Source: Pseudomonas putida (GTDB taxonomy: Bacteria > Pseudomonadota > Gammaproteobacteria > Pseudomonadales > Pseudomonadaceae). Taken from it: a stretch of 64,000 nucleotides of DNA. Position 1 is the first letter of the stretch, and each line of letters begins with the position of its first letter. This document shows, piece by piece, positions 11,423-22,373 of this stretch. A program made the translations under genes and the position numbers. The stretch spans positions 2,086,001-2,150,000 of the forward strand of contig NZ_JANHLD010000001.1 of NCBI RefSeq assembly GCF_028682455.1, read 5' to 3'. The notes under the pieces are model-generated. The model had not been told where the DNA came from and made no database searches. It saw nothing but the letters and a program-made list of their open reading frames with translations.

Positions 11423-12084
11423 ACGGTTATCCTTTTCTGCAGACGCTTGACCAGGAAGGAAGCGGAGAAGCTGATGACGAAGTACACGATGCCGGCGAAG
11501 ACCAGGAACTCGTTCGAGCGTCCGATGATGTCGCCGTTGGCACGTGCGGAGTTGAGGAAGTCCACCAGGCCGACGGTGTAGACCAGCGAGGTGTCCTGGA
11601 ACAGGATGATGCTCTGCTGCAGCAGCAGCGGGGTCATCTTGCGAAACGCCTGGGGCAGGATGATCAGGCGCATGGTCTGGCTGTAGTTCATGCCGAGCGC
11701 CTGGGCCGCGCCCATCTGGCCCTTGGAGATCGACTGCACGCCGGCACGGACGATTTCACAGAAGTACGCCGCTTCGAACATCATGAAGGCCACGACGCAG
11801 GAGGTGAACGCACCGACCGGGGTGTCTTCGCCGGTGATCCAGCGCAGCACGAAAGGTACCGCCAGGTAGAACCAGGTGATGACCAGCAGCAGCGGGATGG
11901 AGCGGAAGTAGTTGACGTAGGCACCGGCAATGTTTGCCAGCAGCTTGCTCGACGACAGGCGCATCAGTGCCAGGATGGTGCCCAGCGCGATACCGCCGAC
12001 CACACCCATGACCATCAGTTGCAGGGTCATCAGCATGCCGTTCCAGAGGCCTGGAAGGGCGGGAATGATTCCACTGAAGTCCAT
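11419..12084 (-). CDS. aatM: AatM, permease subunit (GltK type)
   Basis: Inner-membrane permease of the polar amino acid ABC family, 221 residues with about five helices. The EAA loop ([22 protein letters not shown]) is the ATPase contact motif. It overlaps aatQ at one base (stop/start region at 12084) and aatP by 4 bp, showing tight coupling. It pairs with AatQ as a heterodimer. Confidence 0.92.
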   Translation of the reverse strand: MDFSGIIPALPGLWNGMLMTLQLMVMGVVGGIALGTILALMRLSSSKLLANIAGAYVNYFRSIPLLLVITWFYLAVPFVLRWITGEDTPVGAFTSCVVAFMMFEAAYFCEIVRAGVQSISKGQMGAAQALGMNYSQTMRLIILPQAFRKMTPLLLQQSIILFQDTSLVYTVGLVDFLNSARANGDIIGRSNEFLVFAGIVYFVISFSASFLVKRLQKRITV

Positions 12085-12830
12085 TATTTACCCCCCACGG
12101 AGATCAGGCCGGGTACGGCGACTTTCTTCTCGACCATGCGCATCAGCAGCATCAGGCCCATGTTCAGGGTGAAGTAGATCAGGGTCGCCAGGGTGAAGGC
12201 TTCAAACAGGTTGGCCGAGAATTCGGCGGTCTGCTTGGTCTGCGCCAGCAATTCCATCAGGCCGATCAGCGAGGCCACCGAGGAGTTCTTGAACACGTTC
12301 AGGAATTCGGAGGTGAGCGGCGGAATGATGATCCGGTAGGCTTGTGGCAGCAGCACGTTCCAATAGATCTGGGGCAGGCTGAAACCCATTGCGCGGGCTG
12401 CGGCTTCCTGGCCGCGGGGCAGTGCCTGGATACCGGTGCGCACTTGTTCGCACACCCGGGCAGCGGTGAACAGCCCCAGGCAGATCACCACGCTGATGAA
12501 GGCCGAGGTGGTCGGGTTGAGGTCTTGCTTGAACCACTCCTGCAGGCCTTCTGGCAGCAGATCGGGCACCAGGAAGTACCAGATGAACAGCTGTACCAGC
12601 AGCGGTACGTTACGAAAGAGTTCCACGTAGGCCGTGGCAATGCCCGATACCAGACGGTTCGGGACAGTACGCATGACGCCGAGTATCGACCCCAGCAGCA
12701 ATGCGATGATCCAGGCGGCAACGGCAATGCCGATGGTCCAGCCCAGGCCGGTGATGTACCAGTCCAGGTAGGTTTCGCTGCCGACGCCGGTGGACTTGAA
12801 GAATACGCCCCAGTCCCAGTTGTAATTCAT
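12084..12830 (-). CDS. aatQ: AatQ, permease subunit (GltJ type)
   Basis: Inner-membrane permease, 248 residues, second half of the transporter channel. EAA motif VRTGIQALPRGQEAAARAMG is intact. The longer N-terminal stretch before the first helix (MNYNWDWGVFFKSTGVGSET) is characteristic of GltJ. It follows aatJ after a 99-bp gap that contains a hairpin. Confidence 0.92.
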   Translation of the reverse strand: MNYNWDWGVFFKSTGVGSETYLDWYITGLGWTIGIAVAAWIIALLLGSILGVMRTVPNRLVSGIATAYVELFRNVPLLVQLFIWYFLVPDLLPEGLQEWFKQDLNPTTSAFISVVICLGLFTAARVCEQVRTGIQALPRGQEAAARAMGFSLPQIYWNVLLPQAYRIIIPPLTSEFLNVFKNSSVASLIGLMELLAQTKQTAEFSANLFEAFTLATLIYFTLNMGLMLLMRMVEKKVAVPGLISVGGK

Positions 12831-12873
12831 CGGGATCTCCCCTCAGATCAGTTGTTTCACGGGCACCTTCGAG

Positions 12874-12902
12874 CATCCGAGGGCGCATGACGCCCTCGGA
12901 TG
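12874..12902 (-). terminator. intercistronic hairpin between aatJ and aatQ
   Basis: CATCCGAGGGCG and CGCCCTCGGATG form a perfect 12-bp stem with a 5-base loop. Such hairpins after the binding-protein gene commonly stabilise its mRNA or partly terminate, raising binding protein over permease. No U-run follows. Confidence 0.6.
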
Positions 12903-12929
12903 AAAGGTTAGACACTAACTAGCTGGGGA

Positions 12930-13844
12930 TCAGGACTTCTTTTCGTCTGCAGCTTTGTCGGTAGGATTGGCGATCAACGCCTTGAGCTCTTCGCTCATTG
13001 GGAACATCAGGTTCAAGCCCTTTGGCGGGATTGGCGACTGGAACCATTTGTTGTAGATCTTGTTGATTTCGCCCGACTTGTACAGCGCGATGATGGCGTC
13101 GTCGACGGCCTTCTTGAACGGCGCGTCGCCCTTGCGGACCATGCAGCCGTAGATTTCATAGGATTGCGGGGTACCGGTCACTGCCCAGTCGGTCGGCTTC
13201 TTGGCCTTGGCCATTTCGCCAGCCAGGAGGGCGTCATCCATCATGAAGGCAACCGCGCGACCGGATTCGAGCATCTGGAACGACTCGCCATGGTCCTTGG
13301 CAGAGATAACGTTCATCTTCATCTGCTTGTCGGCGTTCATCGACTTGAGGATACGCTCGGACGTGGTGCCAGCGGTGGTGACTACGTTCTTGCCGGCCAG
13401 GTCCGGGAAGTCCTTGTAGGTGGAGTCTTTCTTGGACAGCAGGCGGGTACCGATTTCGAAGATACCGACCGAGAAGTCGACCTGCTGCTGGCGCTCGACG
13501 TTGTTGGTGGTCGAGCCGCACTCGACGTCAACGGTGCCGTTCTGGACCAGTGGAATGCGGGTTTGGGAGGTGACGAGGTTGTAGCGGACTTTCAAGTCTG
13601 GCTTGTTCAGGTCCTTTTTCAGGGCCTCGACGATTGCCAGTTGGATGTCGTGGGAGTAACCGACCGGTTTGCCCGAAGCGTCAGCGATGTAGGAGAACGG
13701 AATGGAGGCGTCGCGATGCCCCAGGGTAATGGTGCCGGAGTCGTTGATCTTTTTCAGGGTGCCTGTCAGCTCGGCGGCGGTGACTGGCATGCTGATCAAA
13801 GCAGCCGTGACGGCTGCGCCCAACAGGTGGGGAACGATACGCAT
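12930..13844 (-). CDS. aatJ: AatJ, periplasmic Glu/Asp-binding protein
   Basis: Family 3 extracellular solute-binding protein, 304 residues, delivering acidic amino acids to AatQMP. The signal peptide is MRIVPHLLGAAVTAALISMPVTAAE, and the mature start LTGTLKKINDSGTITLGHRD is typical of GltI. The ATG at 13844 follows GAGGAAATTTTG; the open frame extends 21 codons upstream without a signal peptide. It is first in the operon, downstream of the sigma54 promoter and AauR sites listed separately. Confidence 0.93.
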   Translation of the reverse strand: MRIVPHLLGAAVTAALISMPVTAAELTGTLKKINDSGTITLGHRDASIPFSYIADASGKPVGYSHDIQLAIVEALKKDLNKPDLKVRYNLVTSQTRIPLVQNGTVDVECGSTTNNVERQQQVDFSVGIFEIGTRLLSKKDSTYKDFPDLAGKNVVTTAGTTSERILKSMNADKQMKMNVISAKDHGESFQMLESGRAVAFMMDDALLAGEMAKAKKPTDWAVTGTPQSYEIYGCMVRKGDAPFKKAVDDAIIALYKSGEINKIYNKWFQSPIPPKGLNLMFPMSEELKALIANPTDKAADEKKS

Positions 13845-13946
13845 CAAAATTTCCTCGACGTTGTTTTTTTTATGAAGCCGTTGGCGGGCTCTTCGTTCAG
13901 CGAACACTGCAATGAAGCGTTTTGCGCATTCGGGTACTGAGTGTAG

Positions 13947-13962
13947 AGCATGACTCGTGCCA
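13947..13962 (-). promoter_or_regulatory. sigma54 promoter of aatJQMP
   Basis: On the minus strand TGGCACGAGTCATGCT matches the consensus TGGCACG-N4-TTGC(A/T) at all but one fixed position, with correct GG/GC spacing. It lies about 100 bp before the aatJ ATG. AauR is a sigma54 activator, so the promoter type fits. Confidence 0.85.
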
Positions 13963-14039
13963 AGCCCTGACTTTGATCATAAAGCCCTGAAAAATAAAGG
14001 CATTAATCTTTTCTGAAGATTTGACGGCAGGAGTAGTCG

Positions 14040-14053
14040 TCCGGGTGGCCGAA
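14040..14053. promoter_or_regulatory. AauR binding site 1 (one mismatch)
   Basis: TCCGGGTGGCCGAA matches the AauR palindrome TTCGG-N4-CCGAA, as I recall it from P. putida work, at 9 of 10 fixed positions. It is about 80 bp upstream of the sigma54 element, as expected for an enhancer site. Confidence 0.7.
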
Positions 14054-14071
14054 TACTGGCGGAAAGGGGCG

Positions 14072-14085
14072 TTCGGGAATCCGAA
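14072..14085. promoter_or_regulatory. AauR binding site 2 (perfect)
   Basis: TTCGGGAATCCGAA is a perfect match to TTCGG-N4-CCGAA. Its centre is 32 bp from site 1, about three helical turns, so dimers would sit on the same face. Confidence 0.8.
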
Positions 14086-14105
14086 TGCCCGTTCCTGCGA
14101 AGGGG

Positions 14106-15632
14106 TCAGGCGGCGCGATGCAGCTCCAGGCGCTGGAGGTAGTCGCGCAGGGCCTGTTGTTCAGCGGCGGTAGTGAACAAGCCAAGCTTGGTACGGCGCC
14201 AGAGGATGTCGTCAGCACCCAGGGCCCACTCTTCGCTGCGCAGGTAATCCACCTCACGGGTGAACAGGCCGCCGCCGATGGCATCGCCAAGGTCTTCAGG
14301 GCCTTGTACGCCTTCGAGCAGGCGCCATACGCGGCTACCGTAGGTCAGCGCCCAGCGTCGGGCAATTTCGGCAGGCAACCAGCCACAGCGGGCCAGGATC
14401 GCATCGGCCAGTGCTTGCGCCGTCGTCATGTTTTCGCCGCCAGGCAGCGGGGCGCAGGCCGTCCAGCTGCCACGCATCTGGGTGAAGAATGGCGCCAGTT
14501 CACTCATGGCCGATTCGGCCAGCTTGCGGTAGGTGGTCAGCTTGCCGCCGAATACCGACAGCAGCGGTGCCTCGCCAGTGCTGGCAGACAGCGCCAGGGT
14601 GTAGTCGCGGGTGACCGCCGACGGGTTGTCGGACTCGTCGTTGCACAGCGGACGCACACCGGCAAAGGTATGCAGGATATCGGCGCGGCTGAGGGTGTGG
14701 TTGAAGTGCGCGTTGACCACGTTGAGCAGGTAGTCGGTCTCGGTTTCGGTAATCGCCACCTTGGCCGGATCGCCGGTGTACTCGCGGTCGGTGGTGCCGA
14801 TCAGGGTGAAGCGATCCAGGTAGGGGATGGCGAACACGATCCGCTGGTCTTCGTTCTGCAGGATGTAGGCATGCTCGCCTTCGTACAGCTTGGGCACGAT
14901 CAGGTGGCTGCCCTGAATCAGACGAATACCGTAGGGAGCATCGAGCTTGAGATCGTCCTGGATGAACTTGGCCACCCACGGACCGGCTGCGTTGACCAGC
15001 GCCCGGGCCTTGATCGACTGCTGGCTGCCGTCGGCATTTTCCAGTTGCACATGCCACACGCCATCGACCCGACGAGCGCTGACGCAACGAGTACGGGTGC
15101 GGATGTGTGCGCCTTTCTCACGGGCTGCCATGGCATTGAGAACCACGAGGCGGGCGTCATCGACAGCGCAGTCAGCGTATTCGAAGCCACGGGTGATGCT
15201 CGGCTTGAGCGGGTTGCCCGGGCCGAATCGCAGGCTGCGCGAAGCGCCCAGTTGCTTGCGCTTGCCCAGGTTGTCGTACAGAAACAGGCCGGCACGGATC
15301 ATCCAGGCCGGACGCAGGTGCGGGCGATGGGGCAGCACGAAGCGCATCGGCTTGACGATATGGGGGGCCTTGGCCAGCAGTACTTCACGCTCGGCCAGGG
15401 CTTCGCGCACCAGGCGGAACTCGTAGTGTTCCAGGTAGCGCAGGCCGCCATGGATCAGCTTGCTGCTGGCGGAAGATGTGTGGCTGGCAAGGTCGTCTTT
15501 TTCGCAAAGGAACACCGACAGCCCTCGTCCGGCTGCATCGGCGGCGATGCCCACGCCATTGATGCCACCACCAATTACGGCGAGGTCATAGAGGTCGGCA
15601 AGGGCAGGTGATGACTGGCTCGGATGGGGCAC
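14106..15632 (-). CDS. glpD: GlpD, aerobic glycerol-3-phosphate dehydrogenase
   Basis: FAD-dependent, membrane-associated dehydrogenase oxidising glycerol-3-phosphate to dihydroxyacetone phosphate and reducing quinone. FAD site YDLAVIGGGINGVGIAADAA lies near the N-terminus, with GGLRYLEHYEFRLVREAL and the C-terminal DAO domain. I choose the GTG at 15632 (508 residues): it follows GAGGAAG at good spacing, whereas the ATG at 15683 lies next to the operator palindrome and adds a non-conserved extension. GlpR probably represses it. It has its own promoter, 180 bp after glpR. Confidence 0.93.
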   Translation of the reverse strand: MPHPSQSSPALADLYDLAVIGGGINGVGIAADAAGRGLSVFLCEKDDLASHTSSASSKLIHGGLRYLEHYEFRLVREALAEREVLLAKAPHIVKPMRFVLPHRPHLRPAWMIRAGLFLYDNLGKRKQLGASRSLRFGPGNPLKPSITRGFEYADCAVDDARLVVLNAMAAREKGAHIRTRTRCVSARRVDGVWHVQLENADGSQQSIKARALVNAAGPWVAKFIQDDLKLDAPYGIRLIQGSHLIVPKLYEGEHAYILQNEDQRIVFAIPYLDRFTLIGTTDREYTGDPAKVAITETETDYLLNVVNAHFNHTLSRADILHTFAGVRPLCNDESDNPSAVTRDYTLALSASTGEAPLLSVFGGKLTTYRKLAESAMSELAPFFTQMRGSWTACAPLPGGENMTTAQALADAILARCGWLPAEIARRWALTYGSRVWRLLEGVQGPEDLGDAIGGGLFTREVDYLRSEEWALGADDILWRRTKLGLFTTAAEQQALRDYLQRLELHRAA

Positions 15633-15666
15633 GGGCGGCTTCCTCAAAACTTTCTTACATCGAATT

Positions 15667-15682
15667 TGAACATTGATGTTCA
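15667..15682. promoter_or_regulatory. candidate GlpR operator before glpD
   Basis: TGAACATTGATGTTCA is a perfect palindrome with a 4-base centre, in the glpD leader. It contains the TGTTC core of GlpR operators. A second half-site-like AACGAACAT lies near 15770. Confidence 0.6.
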
Positions 15683-15814
15683 TTTTCGAAAATATTAGCG
15701 CAACAGAATGCCGGCTGCCAGTCGCTTCCCATAGAAAATACTGATCGGATGACGATTAAATGAAAAATAACGAACATTTACCCTGCCGCCATTGCGGCGG
15801 CAGCGTTGAACGGC

Positions 15815-16570
15815 TCAAACCACGTCGAGGCGGATCTTGTTCTGGTTGAGCAACTGGGTGAGGGCAGGCACGGGGGCCTGGTCGGTCACCAGGCAATCGA
15901 TCAGGCTGATCGAGCCCAGTCGCACCATGGCATTGCGACCGAACTTGCTGGAGTCGGCAGCGAGGATGACCTGGCGGGCATTGGCTATGATCGCCTGGGA
16001 AACCCGTACTTCCTGATAGTCGAAGTCGAGCAGGCTGCCGTCTTCGTCGATACCGCTGATGCCGACCAGCGCAAAGTCGACTTTGAATTGATTGATGAAG
16101 TCGACACTGGCCTGGCCCACCACGCCACCGTCGCGGCGCACGTTGCCGCCCGCCAGCAGCACCTCGAAGTCGTCCTTGGCGCTGAGGATAGAGGCCACGT
16201 GCAGGTTGTTGGTGATGATCTTCAGGTGATTGTGGTTGAGCAGGGCGCGGGCGATGGATTCGGTGGTGGTGCCGATGTTGATGAACAGCGAGGCGTGGTC
16301 CGGGATCTGTGCGGCGATGGCTTCGGCGATACGCTGCTTTTCATCGCGCATCTGATCGGCACGCATGGCGTAGGCGGTGTTTTCGATACTGGAGTCGTAC
16401 GCGGCGCCACCGTGGTAACGGCGTAGCAGGTTGACCTCGGCCAGCTGGTTGATGTCACGGCGGATGGTTTGCGGGGTAACGACAAATAGCTGCGCCATTT
16501 CTTCGATACTGACGTAGCCGCGTTCGCGCACCAGTTCGAGGATTTGTTGTTGGCGAGGGGGCAGGTTCAT
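15815..16570 (-). CDS. glpR: GlpR, DeoR-family repressor of the glp regulon
   Basis: DeoR-type repressor of 251 residues. An N-terminal winged HTH ([23 protein letters not shown]) is followed by the DeoR sensor domain, with [17 protein letters not shown] and a late [14 protein letters not shown]. It responds to glycerol-3-phosphate in relatives. Its place between glpK and glpD is the usual Pseudomonas order. A REP pair separates it from glpK. Confidence 0.93.
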   Translation of the reverse strand: MNLPPRQQQILELVRERGYVSIEEMAQLFVVTPQTIRRDINQLAEVNLLRRYHGGAAYDSSIENTAYAMRADQMRDEKQRIAEAIAAQIPDHASLFINIGTTTESIARALLNHNHLKIITNNLHVASILSAKDDFEVLLAGGNVRRDGGVVGQASVDFINQFKVDFALVGISGIDEDGSLLDFDYQEVRVSQAIIANARQVILAADSSKFGRNAMVRLGSISLIDCLVTDQAPVPALTQLLNQNKIRLDVV

Positions 16571-16646
16571 GGGCGGTCCTTTGGGGCTGCCGGGGCAAAT
16601 TGCGCCATGATGCCGTAGGATTTCACTTACGACCAGTCGCCGACAG

Positions 16647-16697
16647 TATCGCGGGGCAAGCCCGCCCCTACGGTAGGAGAGGGCTTGCCCCGCGATA
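16647..16697. repeat. REP pair (BIME) between glpK and glpR
   Basis: TATCGCGGGGCAAGCCC (16647-16663) and its exact inverse (16681-16697) are separated by 17 bases. The 17-bp perfect stem is the Pseudomonas REP core in head-to-head pairing. Confidence 0.85.
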
Positions 16698-16705
16698 AGG
16701 CATTG

Positions 16706-19124
<2,419 letters not shown>

Positions 19125-19237
19125 TCGTTCCCTCGGTTCTTGTTGTTGTGAGGCGCAGTGGGCGCTCGACAAAAACCCGACAGAAATCCCCATTTCGGTC
19201 GGGCTGGCTGCAGGAAATGCACCTAATCGGGGCATGG

Positions 19238-19283
19238 CTATATTCAGATTCGAAAAAATATAGACAAGAAACGCTTATGTCAA
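19238..19283 (-). promoter_or_regulatory. glpFKR promoter and possible GlpR operator
   Basis: On the minus strand TTGACA (19283-19278), a 17-bp gap and TATTTT (or TATATT at 15 bp) form a sigma70-like promoter. An inverted repeat CTATATT (19238-19244) with AATATAG (19257-19263) overlaps its -10, enclosing a TTCGAA. This suits repressor control, though GlpR binding is inferred from position. Confidence 0.5.
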
Positions 19284-19451
19284 AGGTCGAAAGTGAACCG
19301 GTATTCATAAACTGACTATTGGTACGGGGGATGGTGTCGGAATTTCACCGGACCCAGGGTGCATGTTGCGCAGTGACACAGTGGCTGGGAAGCGGATTTT
19401 TGGCCTAAAGTAGCCAGCGAAATGGCATTCACTTTTTTTTTTTTTCTCTGC
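19284..19451. other. rest of the 327-bp glpF-ybaK intergenic region, with a T13 tract
   Basis: Besides the glp promoter, the region holds a run of 13 thymines at 19433-19445 immediately before the ybaK start. I see no small gene here. The run may be a slippage-prone element or partly a sequencing artefact. Confidence 0.5.
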
Positions 19452-19922
19452 ATGACCCCCGCCCTGGATCTGCTGAAAAAGGTTCGCGCTGAACATCGCA
19501 TCCACAGTTACGAACACGACCCCAAGGCGGCCTCCTACGGCCTGGAGGCTGCTGAGAAGCTCGATCTTGAGCCGGTGCGGGTGTTCAAGACGCTGCTGGC
19601 CAGCAGTGAAAAGGGCGAGCTGCTGGTGGCAGTCGTGCCAGTGGTGGGCAGCCTTGACCTGAAGGGCCTTGCCCACGCGGCGGGGGTGAAGAAGTGCGAG
19701 ATGGCCGATCCGGCCGCCGCGCAGCGCTCAACGGGTTATCTGTTGGGCGGTATCAGCCCCCTGGGGCAGAAGAAGCGCTTGCGTACGTTCATTGACCAGT
19801 CGGCTCAATCCTTTGAAACCATTTTTGTCAGTGCCGGCCGGCGCGGCCTGGAGGTGGAGCTGTCGGCGGTCGTGCTGGCCGAGCACACCCAGGCGACATT
19901 CGCCGGGATCGCCCGCGACTGA
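19452..19922 (+). CDS. ybaK: YbaK-type Cys-tRNA(Pro)/aminoacyl-tRNA deacylase
   Basis: Trans-editing deacylase of 156 residues that hydrolyses mischarged Cys-tRNA(Pro). Family motifs are YEHDPKAASYGLEAAEKL near the N-terminus, VFKTLLA, with the conserved lysine, and GYLLGGISPLGQKKRLRTFID. The start MTPALDLLKK at 19452 is chosen because the upstream ten codons are read from the T13 tract (Phe-rich). It stands alone, with a degenerate REP pair after it. Confidence 0.9.
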   Translation: MTPALDLLKKVRAEHRIHSYEHDPKAASYGLEAAEKLDLEPVRVFKTLLASSEKGELLVAVVPVVGSLDLKGLAHAAGVKKCEMADPAAAQRSTGYLLGGISPLGQKKRLRTFIDQSAQSFETIFVSAGRRGLEVELSAVVLAEHTQATFAGIARD

Positions 19923-19927
19923 CATAT

Positions 19928-19974
19928 GGCGCGGCAAGTCCACTCCTGCGCTAGGAGCGGGCTTGCCCCGCGAA
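19928..19974. repeat. degenerate REP pair
   Basis: A complete REP core AGGAGCGGGCTTGCCCCGCG (starting near 19953) faces a decayed inverse copy (GCGCGGCAAGTCC). It lies between convergent ybaK and the ABC ATPase gene. Confidence 0.7.
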
Positions 19975-19982
19975 GGGTTTTG

Positions 19983-21092
19983 TCAAACAGCCGAGCTGTA
20001 GCGCCGAACCCCGTTCTCCGGCACCGGCAACTGCGCCGCGACGCTGCCCGGTACCGCAAACAGCACCAGGTGGTCGGCAGCCACTTCGATGCCAACCTCG
20101 GCCCCGACCTGATGGTCGATGTGGCTCGGGAAAATGGCTTCGAGCTGGCTGCCGGTAGGCAGTTGCAGGCGATACAGGGTGGAGGCGCCGAGGAAACTCT
20201 TGCCGACGATCAGTGCCTTGAGGGCGCTGTGCGGTGCATGAATGATGTCGTCCGGACGCAGCAGCACGTCCACTGCACACCCTGGCGTAAAGGTGTAGGC
20301 GCGGTTGCCACGCAATTCGCCTACTTCAGTGCGTACCGATTCCGGGCTGGTCAGCTGGCCGCGAATGAAATAACCCTGGCCGATGAAGCTGGCCACGAAT
20401 GGGGTCAGCGGCTCGTGATAGAGGTTGTAGGGGGTGTCCCACTGCTCCAGGCGGCCCTCTTTGAAGACGCCGACGTGATCGCTGACGGCAAAGGCTTCTT
20501 CCTGGTCGTGGGTGACCAGGATGGCGCTGGTGCCCCGGCTCTTGAGAATGTCGCGAACCTCGTGGCTCAGGCGCCTGCGCAACTCTACGTCGAGGTTGGA
20601 GAACGGCTCATCGAGCAGCAGCAGTTGCGGCTCGGGCGCCAGGGCGCGGGCCAGGGCCACGCGCTGCTGCTGACCACCGGAGAGCTCATGGGGGTAGCGT
20701 TTGCCGAGCCCGCCGAGCTTCACCAGCTCAAGCATTTCCCCGACCACCTGCTGCTGTTGCGGGTGCTTGCCGATACCAAAGGCAATGTTCTCGGCCACCG
20801 TCAGGTGCGGGAATAGTGCGTAGTCCTGGAACACCATGCCGATCCGGCGCTTTTCCGGCGCGAGGGTGAATCCGGCCTTGGAGATGACTTCGCCCGCCAG
20901 CTGGATCTCGCCTTCGTGCACCGGCTCGAAGCCTGCGATTGCACGCAGCGTGGTGGTCTTGCCGCAGCCCGAGGAGCCCAGCAGGCAACCGATGTCGCCG
21001 GCGTTGAGGTGCAGGTTGAGGTTCTGGACGATGCGCGCCTCGCCATAGCCGCAGGCGAGGTTGCGCAGGTTAAGCAGTAAAGGCTGACTCAT
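19983..21092 (-). CDS. orphan ABC ATPase of the iron(III)/polyamine (FbpC/PotA) type
   Basis: ATPase of 369 residues with Walker [15 protein letters not shown] (about 38-51), [16 protein letters not shown], signature [15 protein letters not shown], Walker [13 protein letters not shown] and the H-loop [11 protein letters not shown]-terminal TOBE domain ([16 protein letters not shown]) is present. The length and TOBE fit FbpC-like iron(III) importers. No permease or binding-protein gene is nearby, so its partners must be encoded elsewhere. It overlaps argF by 4 bp and is probably cotranscribed from the argF promoter. The substrate is uncertain. Confidence 0.8.
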   Translation of the reverse strand: MSQPLLLNLRNLACGYGEARIVQNLNLHLNAGDIGCLLGSSGCGKTTTLRAIAGFEPVHEGEIQLAGEVISKAGFTLAPEKRRIGMVFQDYALFPHLTVAENIAFGIGKHPQQQQVVGEMLELVKLGGLGKRYPHELSGGQQQRVALARALAPEPQLLLLDEPFSNLDVELRRRLSHEVRDILKSRGTSAILVTHDQEEAFAVSDHVGVFKEGRLEQWDTPYNLYHEPLTPFVASFIGQGYFIRGQLTSPESVRTEVGELRGNRAYTFTPGCAVDVLLRPDDIIHAPHSALKALIVGKSFLGASTLYRLQLPTGSQLEAIFPSHIDHQVGAEVGIEVAADHLVLFAVPGSVAAQLPVPENGVRRYSSAV

Positions 21093-22009
21093 GCGTGGTG
21101 ATAGGCCGGTTCAACAAGGAATTCGAGAAGCGCCTTCTGTGCATGCAAGCGGTTTTCAGCCTGGTCCCAGGCGACCGAACGCGGGTCGTCGAGCAGGTCC
21201 AGGCTGATCTCCTCGCCACGGTGGGCGGGCAGGCAGTGCATGAACAGGGCATCGGGTGCTGCCAGGTCGAGCAGTTCGCGGGTTACCTGGTAAGGCGCGA
21301 ACAAGGCCAGACGCCGTGCAGTTTCCTCTTCCTGACCCATGGAAGTCCAGACATCGGTGCTCACCAGGTGGGCACCCTGCACGGCGTCCTTGGGTTCGCG
21401 GAAGATCTGCACGCGGTCACCAGCCCTGGCGACGAACGCCGGATTGGGCTCGTAGTCGGCCGGGCAGGCGATGCGGAGTTGGAAGTCGAACTGGATGGCA
21501 GCTTCTATATAGCTGTTGCACATATTGTTGCCGTCGCCGATCCACGCCACCGTCTTGCCCTGGATCGAGCCGCGGTGTTCAAGGAAGGTCTGCATGTCGG
21601 CCAGCAACTGGCAGGGGTGCAGGTCGTCGGACAGGCCGTTGATCACCGGCACGCGGGAATTTGCGGCAAATTCGGTCAGGGTGCTGTGGGCAAAGGTACG
21701 GATCATCACCGCATCGAGCATGCGCGACATGACGATGGCGCAATCGCCAATCGGCTCGCCACGGCCCAGTTGGGTGTCGCGAGGGGACAGGAAGATGGCC
21801 TGGCCGCCGAGCTGGATCATGCCGGCTTCGAACGACAGTCGGGTGCGCGTCGAGGACTTCTCGAAGATCATGCCCAGCACGCGGTTCTTCAGGGGTTCGA
21901 ACAGTACGCCGCGGTTACGCAGGTCCTTCAGCTCGATGCCTCGACGGATCACACTCAGCAGTTCGTCGGGAGTGAAATCCATCAGGGAGAGAAAGTGCCT
22001 AGCGCTCAT
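21089..22009 (-). CDS. argF: ArgF, anabolic ornithine carbamoyltransferase
   Basis: Forms citrulline from ornithine and carbamoyl phosphate in arginine synthesis. 306 residues, the usual length of anabolic OTCase. Carbamoyl-phosphate motif [10 protein letters not shown], the [11 protein letters not shown] segment and ornithine motif [12 protein letters not shown] are intact. The start [16 protein letters not shown] is the Pseudomonas N-terminus. The ArgR operator upstream (22113-22154) and the paired site before argG support arginine repression. Confidence 0.95.
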   Translation of the reverse strand: MSARHFLSLMDFTPDELLSVIRRGIELKDLRNRGVLFEPLKNRVLGMIFEKSSTRTRLSFEAGMIQLGGQAIFLSPRDTQLGRGEPIGDCAIVMSRMLDAVMIRTFAHSTLTEFAANSRVPVINGLSDDLHPCQLLADMQTFLEHRGSIQGKTVAWIGDGNNMCNSYIEAAIQFDFQLRIACPADYEPNPAFVARAGDRVQIFREPKDAVQGAHLVSTDVWTSMGQEEETARRLALFAPYQVTRELLDLAAPDALFMHCLPAHRGEEISLDLLDDPRSVAWDQAENRLHAQKALLEFLVEPAYHHA

Positions 22010-22112
22010 GTTTGACTACCTTTTGCAACAGACCGCAGATCAACAGTGCCGGTTTTCAGAAACAACGGAGGTGACCTGCGGCGAAAGCCGCACGGGGCGA
22101 CGAATTAGGGGA

Positions 22113-22154
22113 AGACGCAATACTATAATTAAATGTCGCGTCATACCAAGTGGG
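22113..22154. promoter_or_regulatory. ArgR operator of argF
   Basis: TGTCGC-N8-AA at 22134-22149 is a perfect ArgR half-site of the Pseudomonas consensus TGTCGC-N8-AA-N5. Exactly 21 bp upstream AGACGC-N8-AA (22113-22128) gives the second, weaker half. A minus-strand TATAGT -10 lies inside the pair, so binding would block the argF promoter. Confidence 0.75.
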
Positions 22155-22373
22155 GCGTTCACCGGCGTGAGTGGAGCCGATGCCGTAACCCATTGGGCGG
22201 CTGATTTTTTTGTTACTGCCCTAGGGTTTTACACTGCCCGCTGGCGCCTTTGCAAACACGCGAGCGAATCGCCGTACCTGATGGCGCAAGATTCACAGGG
22301 CAAAACTCGCTGGTGGTCACTGCACCCCAGGCTCATAGTCAGGCGCATCACCAGACACCCGAAAGAGGTGCTC
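22155..22373. other. non-coding stretch between argF control region and oxidoreductase gene
   Basis: No supported gene. It has an AT-rich patch around 22204-22232 that could hold the oxidoreductase promoter, and GAAAGAGGTG just before its ATG as the RBS. Confidence 0.4.

Noticed and set aside
8793..11450. 885-residue open frame on the + strand
   Set aside because: Antisense to aauS and aatP, which have complete kinase and ABC motifs. No domain is recognisable in the shadow.
21516..22373. 286-codon upstream extension of the molybdopterin enzyme
   Set aside because: It runs through the argF gene and its control region and has no similarity to the family; a clear RBS precedes 22374.
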